A stretch of DNA of 64,000 bases, from NCBI GenBank assembly GCA_002682825.1, contig NOKP01000005.1, forward strand, positions 1,860,001-1,924,000, written 5' to 3'. The translations under genes were made by a program, and so were the position numbers. Below, piece after piece: positions 12,387 to 23,545 of the stretch (positions within the stretch are counted from its first letter, which is position 1; each line of letters begins with the position of its first letter). Below the pieces are notes generated by a model. That model was not told the DNA's origin. It did not search any database and saw only the letters and a program-made list of their open reading frames with translations. This DNA comes from Neonectria sp. B-13. Lineage: Eukaryota > Ascomycota > Sordariomycetes > Hypocreales > Nectriaceae.

Positions 12387-13466
12387 TTAGATATCATGGG
12401 TCGTTCTCAACGGTCCTGCCCCTTTCCGCTGTTCCCCCTTGTACTCGTTTTCTGTCCAGACGGACGTGACAAGCAGTGTTGTACCCAAAACACCCACCAG
12501 ATCATCCAGCTTCGCCGCATTCAAGTTATTCTCATCAATCTCCGCTGCCAGCTTCGTCTCGAGGAAGCGGGCCAGCGTCGGCGGCCGCAGGTACTGTACC
12601 CCAGGTTTGAACTTGACGGGGTCGTTGCCCGGAGCGAAGCCCGAGAGGTCGCGTAGGCCGCGGATGGCGTTGTAGGCAAAGTGCCCCTTAGCGTTGATTT
12701 TGACGGTGCCGAGGAAGCAGTCGTCGTCAGGGCTGGTACCATCGTCGTCCTCCTTTTTGGGTCTCTTCAGCAGCACGACGGCGCGAAAGTCGGCCACGAG
12801 GCCGGATGTGGCCGTGGTATTCTCGCTTATCGTCAGCCGTACGGCGTTGTTGGGCCCATACTCGCGGACCTTGGTGTCTAGGATAATGGACCCCTTCAGC
12901 GTCGACCGGTCGTTCTTCTTGTAGCTCTTCTTTTTCTCCCACTGCACCGCCGTGTGAACGCCCGCCTGGGCGACGGTGCTGATGGCCCCTGCTGTCGTCG
13001 TATTGGCGCCCACCTCTCCAGAAGACGTATGCTCGACGTCGACGTCGATCGGCTCTCCCAGCGTGAAGTCGCCGTTGGGCCACAGAGCAATGACTTCAGG
13101 GTCGGCCCTAGCCCGCTTCTGCTCGTCACGGAAGTTTATGGTAACGATGGCCTTCTTGAAACGCCGTTTCTCATCGATGCCGTGAAACCGGAAGCCAAAG
13201 ACCACCAGCGTGGCTCGGTTACCGCCCTTGCTCTCGGTTCCGTGGACGACGCGGTCGATGCGCGCCTGGAGCAGCAGACCGCGACAGATATCGTCGACCA
13301 CGTCAGGACGCTGGGTTTCGCCCTCCCCATTCTTTCTGTGGTAATCGCGCAGCTCTTCGTCTGTGTTGAGCTGGATGTTGAATGAGAAGGGGTCCTTCTC
13401 CAGGGCTCCGGTTGTCGACATGTTGCTAGTGATGTGTTTGGATAGAGAAGATGCAATTCGCGACAT
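12387..13466 (-). CDS. Unassigned beta-rich fungal protein (359 aa), partner candidate of the subtilase
   Basis: Single exon. The open frame extends to a GTG at 13502, but the first ATG is 13466; a second ATG at 13421 (MSTTGAL) is equally plausible. The first 15 residues after ATG 13466 are basic and serine-rich, like a weak mitochondrial presequence. The core pattern is alternating beta strands: LVVFGFRFHGIDEKRRFKKA, IVTINFRD, a small-residue stretch GANTTTAGAISTVAQAG, then VQWEKKKSYKK, LKGSIILD, an acidic linker KKEDDDG, and CFLGTVKI. From memory, unnamed fungal proteins with the same order (arginine-phenylalanine strand, W-E-K strand, GS-I strand, EN....G, acid-flanked strand) are common, but I cannot name a Pfam family. 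The gene is divergent from the subtilase (380 bp apart) and co-directional with the NLR-like giant. The function is unknown; the serine/alanine/threonine stretch could be membrane-interacting (inference). Confidence 0.75.
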   Translation of the reverse strand: MSRIASSLSKHITSNMSTTGALEKDPFSFNIQLNTDEELRDYHRKNGEGETQRPDVVDDICRGLLLQARIDRVVHGTESKGGNRATLVVFGFRFHGIDEKRRFKKAIVTINFRDEQKRARADPEVIALWPNGDFTLGEPIDVDVEHTSSGEVGANTTTAGAISTVAQAGVHTAVQWEKKKSYKKNDRSTLKGSIILDTKVREYGPNNAVRLTISENTTATSGLVADFRAVVLLKRPKKEDDDGTSPDDDCFLGTVKINAKGHFAYNAIRGLRDLSGFAPGNDPVKFKPGVQYLRPPTLARFLETKLAAEIDENNLNAAKLDDLVGVLGTTLLVTSVWTENEYKGEQRKGAGPLRTTHDI

Positions 13467-13846
13467 GAAACCAGAACCCAACGGATGGGAGACGAGATAC
13501 ACGCGCGAAGTTGTGATCCCAGGGCAGTCAGTAACCTGTTGTACTACGTAGAGTAGCGACGGATGCTAGCCACTGAAGGCTTAGAGCGCGGGCATTTTGA
13601 CTGTACTACGTAGTACGTTTAATCAAACATTCGGCGATGTCGCAGCCCGCTGCAAAGCTACCAAAGCAGTAGCTACAGTATCAGCTGGCCGCGAATCGTC
13701 CAGCCGAGACTCAGGCTTCGACGCTGATCGCAAATAGTGTGGCCACCCCCCAGAACAACCGCCCGTAAGAACTCGGCCATCCTCCCAAAAGTCCAATTGA
13801 CGGCACGATCGACAGCCCTCTCATCTGTATTTGCTTCTGGTGGAAA
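13467..13846. promoter_or_regulatory. Shared divergent promoter region
   Basis: A 380-bp spacer between the starts of the unassigned protein (minus) and the subtilase (plus). The closeness and head-to-head layout suggest co-regulation. A palindromic TACGTA-containing motif occurs near 13545 and again near 13608 (each in a ctacgta context), but no binding factor can be assigned. Confidence 0.45.
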
Positions 13847-16800
13847 ATGACGACCAAGCCAAATCTAAAACGGGACGTCCCGTTCAAAGAGCAGAATGGT
13901 GTCAAGACCTTCGACAAGGGGTCCGCGGCCAAGGCCGGGTGCATGAGTAAGAGCGGTTCTGATGAGGACGACAGCGAAGACGAAGGGATGGTTACCTACA
14001 AACTCCATACCCGGATCGTTAAGAACTGGTCGGCTGGTAGGTTCATCAACATTAACGAAGACAAGTACCGCTCTGTGAGGCTCAAGAAGGACCCCGAGGA
14101 CCGGAATATCATCCATCGGGCCATCTTAGATCTGGACAAGAAAAAAACGAGCCCGTCAGTAGAGGCCCTCGGCTCTATCGAGGCCTTGGTGCTCGAGGCG
14201 CCTGAACTCTTCACGGCCGAGGATAGCAATTCCAAGATTCCGATGCTCGAGGCCGCCAGGCTCCAGGTCAGCATCCTATTCCGAGTCATCGACCTCTTGA
14301 TTCCGCAGTCGTCTCTCGAGCGGATCAAAATCAGGTGCGAAAATGGGTGCGGGCTATGTCCGCTGTGGGAGGTCGCCGAAGGGCGACGCAACCATCATCC
14401 GAAGGAGACAAATGGGACCAGGGTTGAGCACGTCGAGAGCGCGGAAGATCACCATCAACTATACCACAAAGATTTGACAGACGAGGCTCGGATCGAAAAT
14501 AGCCCTCCTCAAAATGGGGCATACTGCCTCCACGACACGATCGACGTTGACGGGCTGCTCGCAGGTGATCGCCGCTTGAGGAGATACTCAAAGCTGCGAA
14601 CAAAGCGGTGTCCCAGCAGAACGATCAGACGCAGACGCCATGCCTCCAGTCTCTGATTGTGGATACCAGATTCCACCTCGAACCGAAGTCCAGTTGCCAG
14701 TTGATCCAGGTGGAGGGCTTCAAAGTGCTCCTGCAACTCTATCCAGACGAAGTCTTCACAAGCGCACTTCCAATTGGGTACAGCCCACTACAGATGGCGG
14801 TCCAGCTGTACGACAATCCGTTGATCAACTACGAACTCCTCTTCTCCGTCATCAAGGCGCTGGTGGAACGAAACCCGCGATCCATCTTCTTTAAGGCCGG
14901 CGACGGCAAGAACACCAGAACTGCCTACCGTCTACTTAAGGAGCTCGGGAAGCCCGCGTCGGAGCAGAACGCCCAGTCGCGAAAACGGGTCGAAGAGCTA
15001 TTGAAGAATACCTGCATCGGCGCTCGGAGGAAATTATACGACGAAAGGACGAAGCAGTGGAGGCACGACGATATGTGGGCAGAGAAAATGGAATTCCTTT
15101 ACTGGGATGCCAAGTTGGGTGAGTCGGGATTGAACCGTCTTCCTCTGATGTCGTCGTTGCTTCGGTCGTGATGTTGCGGCTAACACCAATCAGAGCAGCG
15201 GTTTTGTCTTAACCTCGCCGGCGAGTCAGTCATGCTCGACCAAACATACATCAGTACCATGATTGATCAGTCCGGTATGCACTTCGAGTCGGTTCTGGAC
15301 TTTGTCAAGCTGCCGTACTGGAAGCCGGAGGACTTGAAGCCACGGTCGAAGCTGCTCGACCAGTCTCCATCCCATGACACGCCGATGAAGAGCAGCCGGC
15401 AAGGGGGAGATAAGGGCCAGTCCGACGCGAAGGTAGAACCCAATCCCTACAAGGACATCTTCAGATGGCTATGGGCCAGTGGAGTACACAAAATCTTCAC
15501 CGTTGAGGTCGACGACGACGGGCCGGAGCCGCACACCAACGCCGCCATCCGGGAGGCGCTGCGGGGGAAGGATCCCGAGATGGCGCCAACACGCAACTTC
15601 AAGATTGAGGTCTGGAAGTGGAAAAAGTTTGACATCTGCAGCGATACCATCGTCACAGGGGCACCGACGGCCAAGGAGGTGCATCTCTTTTCACATGGCA
15701 ACACAGCCGTACTCAGGGGCTGGGCGTCCAGATTTGGGCTGGCTAGGCTGCTGGAGGTAATTCGTGATTGTCAGACTCGTGAGGTATACGTGCGCTGACA
15801 CCAGTTTAGCTCGAAAAACTTAGGATTGAGATATTTCCAAAGGTAAGTCGACCTCAAGGAGATTCTTCGATGCTTCGACCCACCACTGCTGACTTCTTGG
15901 AGAATGAAGACGATGAAAAGGACTGCCGGGCCTACGAGGAGAAGCTCAAAGAAAGTTTGGTGACGAAGTGTCAACGACTGGCGCTGGGAGATATAGAGGT
16001 CGTCAATCACGGTTCTCAAGCTGGACAGGCCGGCCCCGAGGATGAAACGACGAGAGACAACAGGGAAGGCAATCAACAGATCAACTCAGAGACGACGCAA
16101 GTCCCTCTAGCGAAGACAAAATTTCCGTCTCAAATACTGATTTCTATACAGACCAAAGTCGAAAGAGTGGATCAAGCAGCTCGCCAACTTCAAAGATTTT
16201 ATGCTCAATCTTGGACTATCCGAAAAGCCTTCCGTCAAGGTTGCCCTACTAGACGATGGATGCAAACTTACGACTCTTCATGGCAAGCAAAAGGGGCGGT
16301 CCTTCAGCAGAGACAATAAGGAATACTTCGTCGGCGATTGCGAGCACGGGACACAGATGGCTAGTTGTATCAGAGAGGTGTGTCCGATGGCCGAGCTGTA
16401 CATTGCGCGGCTGGATGACTCGCGCGTCTCCGAGAACCAGAAGTTTACCATAGCTTCATGCCACGAGGTGAGTTATCAGCACGAATGGTAGTACCGCAAA
16501 AGGGACATGACACTAATGGGGGACCTGTAGGCTCTGCAGTGGGCGCTCGACATGGAGGTTGATATTGTCTCCATGAGTTGGACCTTTGAGCGCAAGGGCG
16601 GGACCAACGATCACCACGAGAAACGGTTTGTCGAGCTGATCAAGACGGCAGCGGCGTCTAAGAAAGTCATCCTCTTCGGCGCCCTCCCAGATAAGGGTCC
16701 GACGGTAGAAACGCACAATTTCGCGCCGGTCGGCGTCCAGGACGTGATACGCATTGGGTCGGCCACCATCTACGGCGAGACGTCGCAAGATAACTTGCAC

Positions 16801-17190
16801 GCCAAGCCTGACTTCCTCTTGCCAGGAGAGGAACTTGAGTTCCAGCCGGGGAAATACGTACGCGGGAGCTCATACGCGACCGCCTATGCGGCAGGGCTCG
16901 CCGCCATGGTGCTCCACTGCCTCAAGGCCTATCACCTGCTTGACAAGGACCTTGGAGATGACCGGCTCGCAAAGGCGCTCGTCTCGGCCAAGACGATCGA
17001 TGGTATGACTGTCATATTCCGCAGCCTCAGCCAAAAGAACCCTGAGGAGAAGTCGGACAGTGGCGTTTTTGTCAAGCCCTACATCACTTTCGGGCAGGAT
17101 TTCAACTCCGGCGCCAGCGAGGCAAGTATTCTGGCTGGGATTGTGAACGAGGTGTTGCCGGCGAGTTTCCTAAGAGGCTTCTATCTCTAG
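13847..17190 (+). pseudogene. Subtilisin-like serine protease (S8) with ankyrin-like N-terminal region; apparent frameshift
   Basis: ATG 13847. The N-terminal 420 residues have degenerate ankyrin-like helices (NIIHRAILDL, then ALGSIEALVLEAPELF; YSPLQMAVQL). The S8 catalytic domain is intact in motif terms: Asp in VALLDDG (near 16250), His in CEHGTQMAS (near 16350), Ser in RGSSYATAYAAGLAA (near 16870). The oxyanion position reads ALPDKG, with Asp where Asn is common. Introns fit at 15119-15193, 15757-15809 and 16468-16530. One more is needed before 16152 (acceptor TATACAG); the only phase-compatible donor is GTGTCA at 15968. Between 14576 and 14581 the frame changes: codons before encode IDVDGLLAGDRRL, and those after, shifted by one base, encode EEILKAANKAV. 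This is as if one G were lost. Either the gene is freshly broken or the assembly has an indel. Fungal S8 domains also occur as NLR effectors (family knowledge). Confidence 0.8.
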
Positions 17191-17801
17191 TAACGCGATG
17201 CGTTTGCGCTTAGGTTCGGTCTGAGTGTTGTTGACTGCATCTAATGTGTGTTCTTTTATCTGCATGCCATTACTGCGGTTTTCTATTATGCCTTTAGGTT
17301 TTCAAGACGAGTATCAACAAGCTATATAAAGAAATAACCAGTATACTGCACAGGCAAAAGTTTAAGGGCTCTACGCTAGGCACTCAGCATAGACAGCTTA
17401 TCGGTGTTTGAAAAAAGGGATAGCGCTCCTAGGCTGTATCGGTAGTTGTAGCTAGTTGAGGCGCTGTTGGGCGGGTTGGCGGGTTGGCGGCGGTCACATA
17501 GTGAGGTTGGGAAGCATAGGACCACAACAGAGCTCGCCGCCAGATCCAGCGGTACTTTTCGCCTCAACTGTACTCTAATACGGAGTACGGGACTTCTCCG
17601 ACATCGCAGATAGTCGCCCTTTCGGCCTCTTCACTCATTAGCTGAACTTCGGCTCAGCTGTTTTCAGTACATTTAACCCTTACTCTTCTCAGGCTTCTTC
17701 CAACTCCGGCTTCTGGCCAATCACCACAAGTCTACAATCTCTATAATCAGTCTTGACAGCCTAAACCGAGGGGTAAGTGTCAATAAAGACACCCGGGTTA
17801 C
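17191..17801. other. Intergenic, converging 3' ends
   Basis: This holds the 3' flanks of the subtilase and of the LaeA-like gene. A last exon of the LaeA-like gene could lie near 17721-17770 (acceptor TTTAG, stop TGA at 17723-17721). A short TC/GC-rich direct repeat, ggcgggttggcgggttggcgg, lies near 17467. Nothing else was recognised. Confidence 0.45.
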
Positions 17802-19374
17802 TCACACTTCCCAATACGCATGAACCCTTCGATTGCGCATCTCAGCCCGCACATCGGCAAGGAACACCAAGATCTCCTCGCGGCTCATACTCAGTCCACG
17901 CGCCAGCAGGATTGTGCTGATGGCCTCTAGGTTTCCCTCAATGTTTGCCAACGTCCAGAGCCCAATCTCCTTATACTTGGGATCCTTTGGCCATGTATTT
18001 GTTGGCCATTTGAAAACGATACGTTGGACGTTGACGAAGCCTTGCGCTTGGAGACGACTTTCGTGGTTCACTCCTTCATTAAAATGACGTCCTAGATTCG
18101 CGGCGCCTTTGACGGTAAGTTCGTCCCATTTGTTCAATGGGGAGTCCGGATCCAAGGTCCCATCGTCAGATCTGGCAGGAAATGTTGGATCAATAACCTC
18201 TATCCAACCGCCGGGTTCCAGGGAGCTATTTCGGATGGCTGTCAGGTCCAGTTTAAAAAGAAGCATGGGAGTTAATTCTTGTTAGATAGTAGTACTTACT
18301 TCCAACATTGACGCGTAAATCTGTCCCAGTCGGTAAAACTACCAGCCATAAGGCGGACAAAGATATAGTCAAACTTTCTACTCCAAGTCCAATCCTTCTC
18401 CACATCATCCACCTCGAAAGTGCAATTGGGTGGGACGCTGTATACTGATGAGATATGCAACAGTTGAGTTGAGCCGATGAGTTGGCTGGGGTTGTTACTC
18501 ACCGAGCTGGCTGGATAACAGCAATATCAACACCAACGACCTGCAAGAATATGAGCTGTCCAGGTACGTGCAAAGTTAAGTCTCAGATTCGTACCTCTGC
18601 ATGGGGATGTTCATCGGCTATAAGATCTAGAGTGAGCAGGTAGCTCAATGAGTATGCGTATCAGGATTTGCCGTACCAAAGTCGATTGCCCACACTCCAG
18701 TCCCAGTGCCGACGTCCAGTACACACTTGGCGGTGTCGGCATTTGGAGTGAAGTATTTCTTACCACCAAAAGTCAAAAGGAGGTGGTGGTTCTGGAGATC
18801 TTCAATAAATGTGAGCTTCCTGTTCAGCAACAGACCCTCAGAGGTTGTTACCCAGTCTATCAGACTCGTGCTACCAAGAGATGGTCAGCGATATCCTATC
18901 ATTGACTCAAACAAGGGGTATTACTTCGTCGCTGGGCAGAAAGTATGCTGTGATAACGAGATTAGTCAAGGCTGTTGGCGAGCAAATTATACGGTGCGAT
19001 AGAGTCGCAACTTACTCTGGTCTCGGTGGTACCCGCGACCATATACCATGTGGTACTCGAGGATGCTCGAGCGCAGAGACGTGGTCGAAATCTCATCATC
19101 GGTCTTGAAGGACATAAATAGACAAATCAGCCCATTGATGGCTTTTTCTAGCTCACTAATAAGCTACTCACAACACTAATCGCCGAATCGTCATCGGCCA
19201 CTACATCCGCTTCCTAGGATCGTGTCAGCTTCAGTGGCACTTCCGAGCGGGCCGTTCCGCAGTCCCACGCACCAGAGGGGTCGACTGATCGACTGCGGGG
19301 TTGATTCCTTGAGGGGAGGCAGTACTGGTGGGCGAGGCTGATTTCTCCGGCGACCGGGGCGAAGCGGACGTCAT
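17802..19374 (-). CDS. LaeA-like SAM-dependent methyltransferase, about ten exons
   Basis: Exons that splice in frame are 19374-19273, 19213-19172, 19103-19016, 18947-18925, 18870-18852, 18799-18677, 18617-18595, 18540-18503, 18437-18300 and 18225-17802. The protein begins with a Ser/Pro-rich tail, then DDDSAI and STTSLRSSILEY. The family hallmarks then follow: NHHLLLTFGGKKYFTPN, motif I VLDVGTGTGVWAID, VVGVDIA, PPNCTFEVDDVEKDWTW, FDYIFVRLMAGSF, SLEPGGWIEVID, and KWPTNTWPKDPKYKEIGLW. Most relatives end in a strand following YWPV; here YWEV meets a stop at 17802, or splices on to about 17721. LaeA-type enzymes are nuclear regulators or tailoring methyltransferases in secondary metabolism (family knowledge). 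No biosynthetic core gene is visible nearby. The 19- and 23-nt micro-exons are unusual but keep the conserved order. Confidence 0.85.
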
Positions 19375-21344
19375 GTTTGACTCTTTAGATACTGTATGCT
19401 GTCAATATGAAACGTAAACAACAAGAAAGCACTAAAATTGAGAACGAGGAACTCAGGGGATGCTCAACCTTTTGATCTGTGGCTCTTGGCATATCTGTTG
19501 GTCCGAGTAATTACCCGGATAGCAGGGTCTCGGTGACGTGTCACACTGTTTGTCCGGGTTTGCAGGCTTCTTTTGACCTTTGCATGACAGATTCTGGTTC
19601 GGCTGAATCAGTATGGCAGGGATTCAGGGGCCCCCCTCAGTGGCGCGATTTCTTTTCTACCAGGTTATTATCCGTATGTGCAAGGAGGGATACATATCGA
19701 CCTGCCGCATTCATGGTAATGATCCATGCCAATTCTCTATCAGCACAGAGCCTTCCTTCTGTAGTAGTACTCATATTAAACTTATAGCAAACATGGCTAT
19801 GAAAGGGTAATCATAATGACTTAAATACCCGTCACTATATATGAACTGAAATGGACGAAGTTAATTTTGGAACACTATCTGTAATTGCTGAGCTGCGACT
19901 AAACCAGCTCATAATTGAATTTTGAATGTCTAGACTATGAACCAAGAACTAAGCATAGACGAAGTAGATCTACTTGATGGTTATTAGAGAATTCTCCACG
20001 ATGAGTGCAGTGGAAGGCGATCGTCAGAGATACGAGGACGAGAAGCTCGATAAAATGGGAGAGGAAAACATGTTGAAGAATAGAAGGGGCCGTCGGACCA
20101 TCCAATGACGAAGGAAGGACGGTGTGTGAACCAATTGTTCAGAGCTGCTCGGAGGTCTCATGTCACCACTCGAAGAAACCACGACGCCTTTGATAGAGGT
20201 GCCTGTGAGACCATGGTGTTTTGGGGGAATCGCCGGAGTCTCTGTTGAAGGATCATTTGGGATATGCAGCCGCGACCTTACCGAATATCTGGTCTCATTG
20301 AAGATAGAGATTTGTTCCACTATGTCCAGCAGTATCTTGCTTCTATCTTGGATAAGACAGTACGAATATGATGAAAGATATGAGATGGCGACGAATGAGA
20401 TGTTGAACGAGCGTCATGACAAAGATTGTGCTAACGGAGACCCAACAGCAACATGGTCAAGAACCAAGAAACTAAAAGAGGCCAGGGGCTTTAGACAACA
20501 TGATTTGAGCCCGGAATTATCCGAGCACTATAGAAGGTTTTCTATTAGCTGTGCAGAATGTCCAGTCCGTTTTCTATTCCGTGCACAACTGCCTTGTATT
20601 CGACCAAGAAATCACTTCTCCTTTTGGACAACAGAAGACTGCTGCGATCCCTGCGGCTTCTGTTCCTCGTCGCGATCGAGCGAAATTATCATTACAATCC
20701 ACCAAGTCAAGAGCATAACCAGACCCAGAATCAGCAGCTGGTGCTTGATTGTGCTAGACGGCGGTTCACGGGTACTCTAGCTGACTAAGAGTGCTCCATC
20801 GAGGAAGAAAAGAAAAGACCACGCAGCTGGACTTTTGTTAGCGAGCCGACTTGAAGATGATGGATTGGCAACAAACTGGTAGGCAGTAAAAAGGGCCTCT
20901 TAGTAAGTGGAAGCGTGACGAGAATACTTAGCAAAACGATGGAGGAGTAGAAAAGGACTAATTCGATAAAGGTTAGATCTCAGACAGGACGAAGGCATTG
21001 GCTCGGCCGAACTTAGAGCTGCATTTTCCTCCGCCATGATTTCAATACAGGCTGATGCTAGTGGCTAAGTGGATTGCTTTGTTGTTCGTGTTTTTGAGAG
21101 AATGCGTTGGTCTTTGTTCCAGTGGTAGGGAACAAAGAAATAAAGAAGAAGGTTTGAAGAAATGTTAGACGCTTCTAAAAGTTGTGCTGGTCTAGGTGCG
21201 CGGTCACGTTGTATGTAGTCTAGAGGGGTGGGTCTATTCAACATTTCTAGTCAGACTCGGCCCCAAAGGATCGCGACCGTGTCGATCAGGAGGCCTCACT
21301 TATTCTTGCATTAGTTCAAAGTACTAATCAAGGGCTCTGTTACC
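19375..21344. other. Gene-poor stretch with unassigned open frames
   Basis: About 2 kb. An open frame on the plus strand (20160-20780, 206 codons) and one on the minus strand (20320-20024, about 98 codons, rich in STETPAIPPKHHG-like composition) overlap each other. A possible start in good context on the minus strand at about 21033 (MAEENAALSSAEP) could belong to a spliced minus-strand gene running into 20024, but I could not connect the exons in phase. No domain was recognised. It may be an eroded gene. Confidence 0.3.
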
Positions 21345-22366
21345 ATGAAGACGATCTTGAAAATAGAGGTGATTAGGTCATTGCCGGTCGTATGACGACA
21401 CAAAACTAACAACCACTGTCCAAAAGGTTCCTGGACAGAATCTTGCCTTCCTCAAGGCGCCCAGACTAGTCGGGCCGAGCCGCCACCCAAGCGTGTCAAG
21501 ACGGAAGTCAACGAATACAAGGATGAAGATTACGATCAAGGCGAGGATGAACATGAAGGCGAACATCAACATGGCCTTGACGCGCCCTACGAGCTCATCT
21601 ACTGGCCTACATTACCTGGACACGGCGAGTTCATCTGTCTCGCCTTTGCCGAAGCCGGCGAACCATACAGGGACACTGCCGTCATCGATGCAACACCGTC
21701 TCTGTACTAATGGGCTACATCTTCCGCAACAGCGTCGCCGACCCCACGAACCCTCCGGCCTTTGCGTCGCCGATTTTTAAGCACGGCGACCTGGTGCTCC
21801 GTCAAACGCCAAACATCCTGCAGTACATTGCGCCAAAGCTGGGCCTCTCCCCGAAGAACGACAACGGCGTCTTTCACCTCAACCATATCGTCTTGACTCT
21901 GATGGACGGCTTCGTGACTGAATCGCATTACACTATGGCAACGAATCTGTACTCTGAAGACAGCAAAATAGAAGTGAAAACCCGGGTCAAGGTGTTCATC
22001 AACGAGTGTCTTTCGCAGTTGTCTAGCTACGTACAGAGATTTCTGGGTGCGAAGACAAGCGGCCAGAGACTGTGGCTGTACGATGACAGGTTGAAGTACG
22101 CGGATCTGGTGCTATTTCAGGTGAGCCAGTCTCGGATTCCCTCTGTTCTAACAGACGAACGAAGCACTAACTGAGCATGATAGTGTGTGGATGGCAGTAA
22201 ATATGCCTTTCCTCGAACGTCGGATAAGTTGAAAGAATCAGGTAAATATGACGGCGTGTTTGGACTGTTCAAAGCTGTCAAGGAAAGGCTTCAGATTAAA
22301 GAGTACGTGGTGAGCGAAAGCTTGGGTGGTATTCGGATGATGTACCGGGAATTGGATGAAGAATAA
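21345..22366 (+). pseudogene. Glutathione S-transferase-like protein, apparent one-base frameshift
   Basis: The upstream frame gives a charged leader, then the thioredoxin-like N-terminal strand/helix PYELIYWPTLPGHGEFICLAFAEAGEPYRDTAV, and stops at about 21707. The next frame, missing one base relative to the first, carries the rest: NPPAFASPIFKHGDLVLRQTPNILQYIAPKLGL, then the alpha-helical C-terminal domain with LYDDRLKYADLVLFQ. An intron (22120 to about 22182) leads to CVDGSKYAFPRTSDKL and the end ELDEE at 22366. This is the fungal GST layout that uses Q-TPNIL in the GSH-binding loop. The break at about 21670-21705 lies in a conserved linker, with no room for an intron. The gene is either a recent pseudogene or affected by a sequencing indel. 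The start is unresolved; ATG 21345 is in the first frame, but the first intron could not be placed. Confidence 0.75.
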
Positions 22367-23389
22367 GACACGACAAGCGAGTGAGTGTATTTGTACATTG
22401 TACATAGTAAGGAAATATTGACTCTTTAATGATGAACTAGAATGATCAGCTCCACTGGGCTTGGTAAATAATGTTATCTAGTATGGTAAATATGACTTGG
22501 GCTGGAATAGTGGCTTGGTGGGAGGAACCTGATGTTGGTGAGTGATGAACATGGTAGGTGTTTCTGCTCTGGATCTCGCAACAGAGGAAGAAAAAGAATG
22601 AATCATATTGACAGACATTCAACCAACGTCTTTGCCTGACAGCTATCAATAATCAACAACCGTCCCAAATACATGAGAAGGCAAAAAGCAACATACAACA
22701 GCAAGGATTCCCCGGTCGTCACCGACCCGAGTACTAATTTGCCGCTTCTCAGCTTGACTAAGGGAGAGCGGACGGGATCCCGTATTTTCTGAGAGCTATG
22801 GTCGTATGTGGTTGCTAGTGCGAGGTATCCTGCTTATAATCTCACCGGTAGGATATACTTCACCTGGTAGATTACATACATTGCTCCTCCAGCGCAAGTA
22901 ACAAGGGGAGCCGATAACATAACGCTTGGATCCATGGTTCTTACTGTTTATGCAATGGCGACTTTGGTGCTGTCTCTTAGGCTAGGCGTATTGCATGGTA
23001 TTACTGTAGGGTTTGTGATTCATTCTTGAGGAGAAGGAGGTCATGCTACAAGGTCTAAGTCAATCCAATTGGGCATACAGGCACTGCTTAAGACTGCACC
23101 AGACTCCTCATGATTAGCCGAGTTACTATTGAACCCAGGAGACTCAAATCTTTTAACACTACCACATTCCGATGCCATGTTCAAACCGCTATAATGTATT
23201 CACGTGACTGCTCTTTATCTCGTTATTGCCTAATGCCTAACTTCCGAACGGGGTCCGCGACTGCTCATCAGTGAAAATTTGAGATATTCTCCACTAACTG
23301 ACTAGTCTCGTCTGGACCAAGGGCTGCATCAGCCGAGCCCACCAGCCAACATCTTTATGCCTCATTATCTCAGCAGATTCCATCCAATC
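22367..23389. other. Intergenic between GST and tRNA
   Basis: About 1 kb of moderately AT-rich DNA with no convincing coding frame. It does not show the heavy TA bias of the region beyond 23.5 kb, so it marks the last part of the euchromatic arm. Confidence 0.5.
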
Positions 23390-23480
23390 GGGCGAATGGT
23401 TTAGTGGTATAATACTCCCTTAGCAAGATTCTTCTGAAGACATCTGGGAGTGGTCCAGGGTTCGATTCCCTGTTTGTCCA
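23390..23480 (+). tRNA. tRNA-Ala (AGC) with a 19-nt intron
   Basis: Acceptor strands GGGCGAA and TTTGTCC pair with two G-U pairs, followed by discriminator A. The D-arm has GGTTTAGTGGTATAAT. The anticodon stem CTCCC/GGGAG encloses TTAGCA, a 19-nt insert placed one base 3' of the anticodon, and T. The T-arm reads CCAGGGTTCGATTCCCTGT (stem/loop). Loop and stem match the conserved alanine AGC arm, and the intron position is the canonical 37/38 site. The length is 72 nt plus the intron. Confidence 0.85.
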
Positions 23481-23522
23481 ACAGAGGTGGTTTGAATCCA
23501 CTAATTCCACAACATGGTTCTC

Positions 23523-23530
23523 TTTTTTTT
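23523..23530 (+). terminator. Possible RNA polymerase III terminator
   Basis: A run of eight T residues about 43 bp after the tRNA end. It is a little far for the main terminator, but no closer T4 run exists. Confidence 0.4.
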
Positions 23531-23545
23531 GATCTTATCCTTAAG

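Noticed and set aside
15843..15848. GTAAGT in the subtilase gene as an intron donor
   Set aside because: The frame stays open through it, and no downstream acceptor gives the phase needed for the catalytic domain.
20160..20780. 206-codon plus-strand open frame
   Set aside because: Composition is not clearly protein-like, no domain, and the minus strand over the same DNA looks equally coding; kept only as an unassigned region.
23481..23515. Second tRNA-like 3' half after the tRNA-Ala gene (ggtttgaatccac)
   Set aside because: Only a T-loop-like string is present; no acceptor, D-arm or anticodon arm can be folded.
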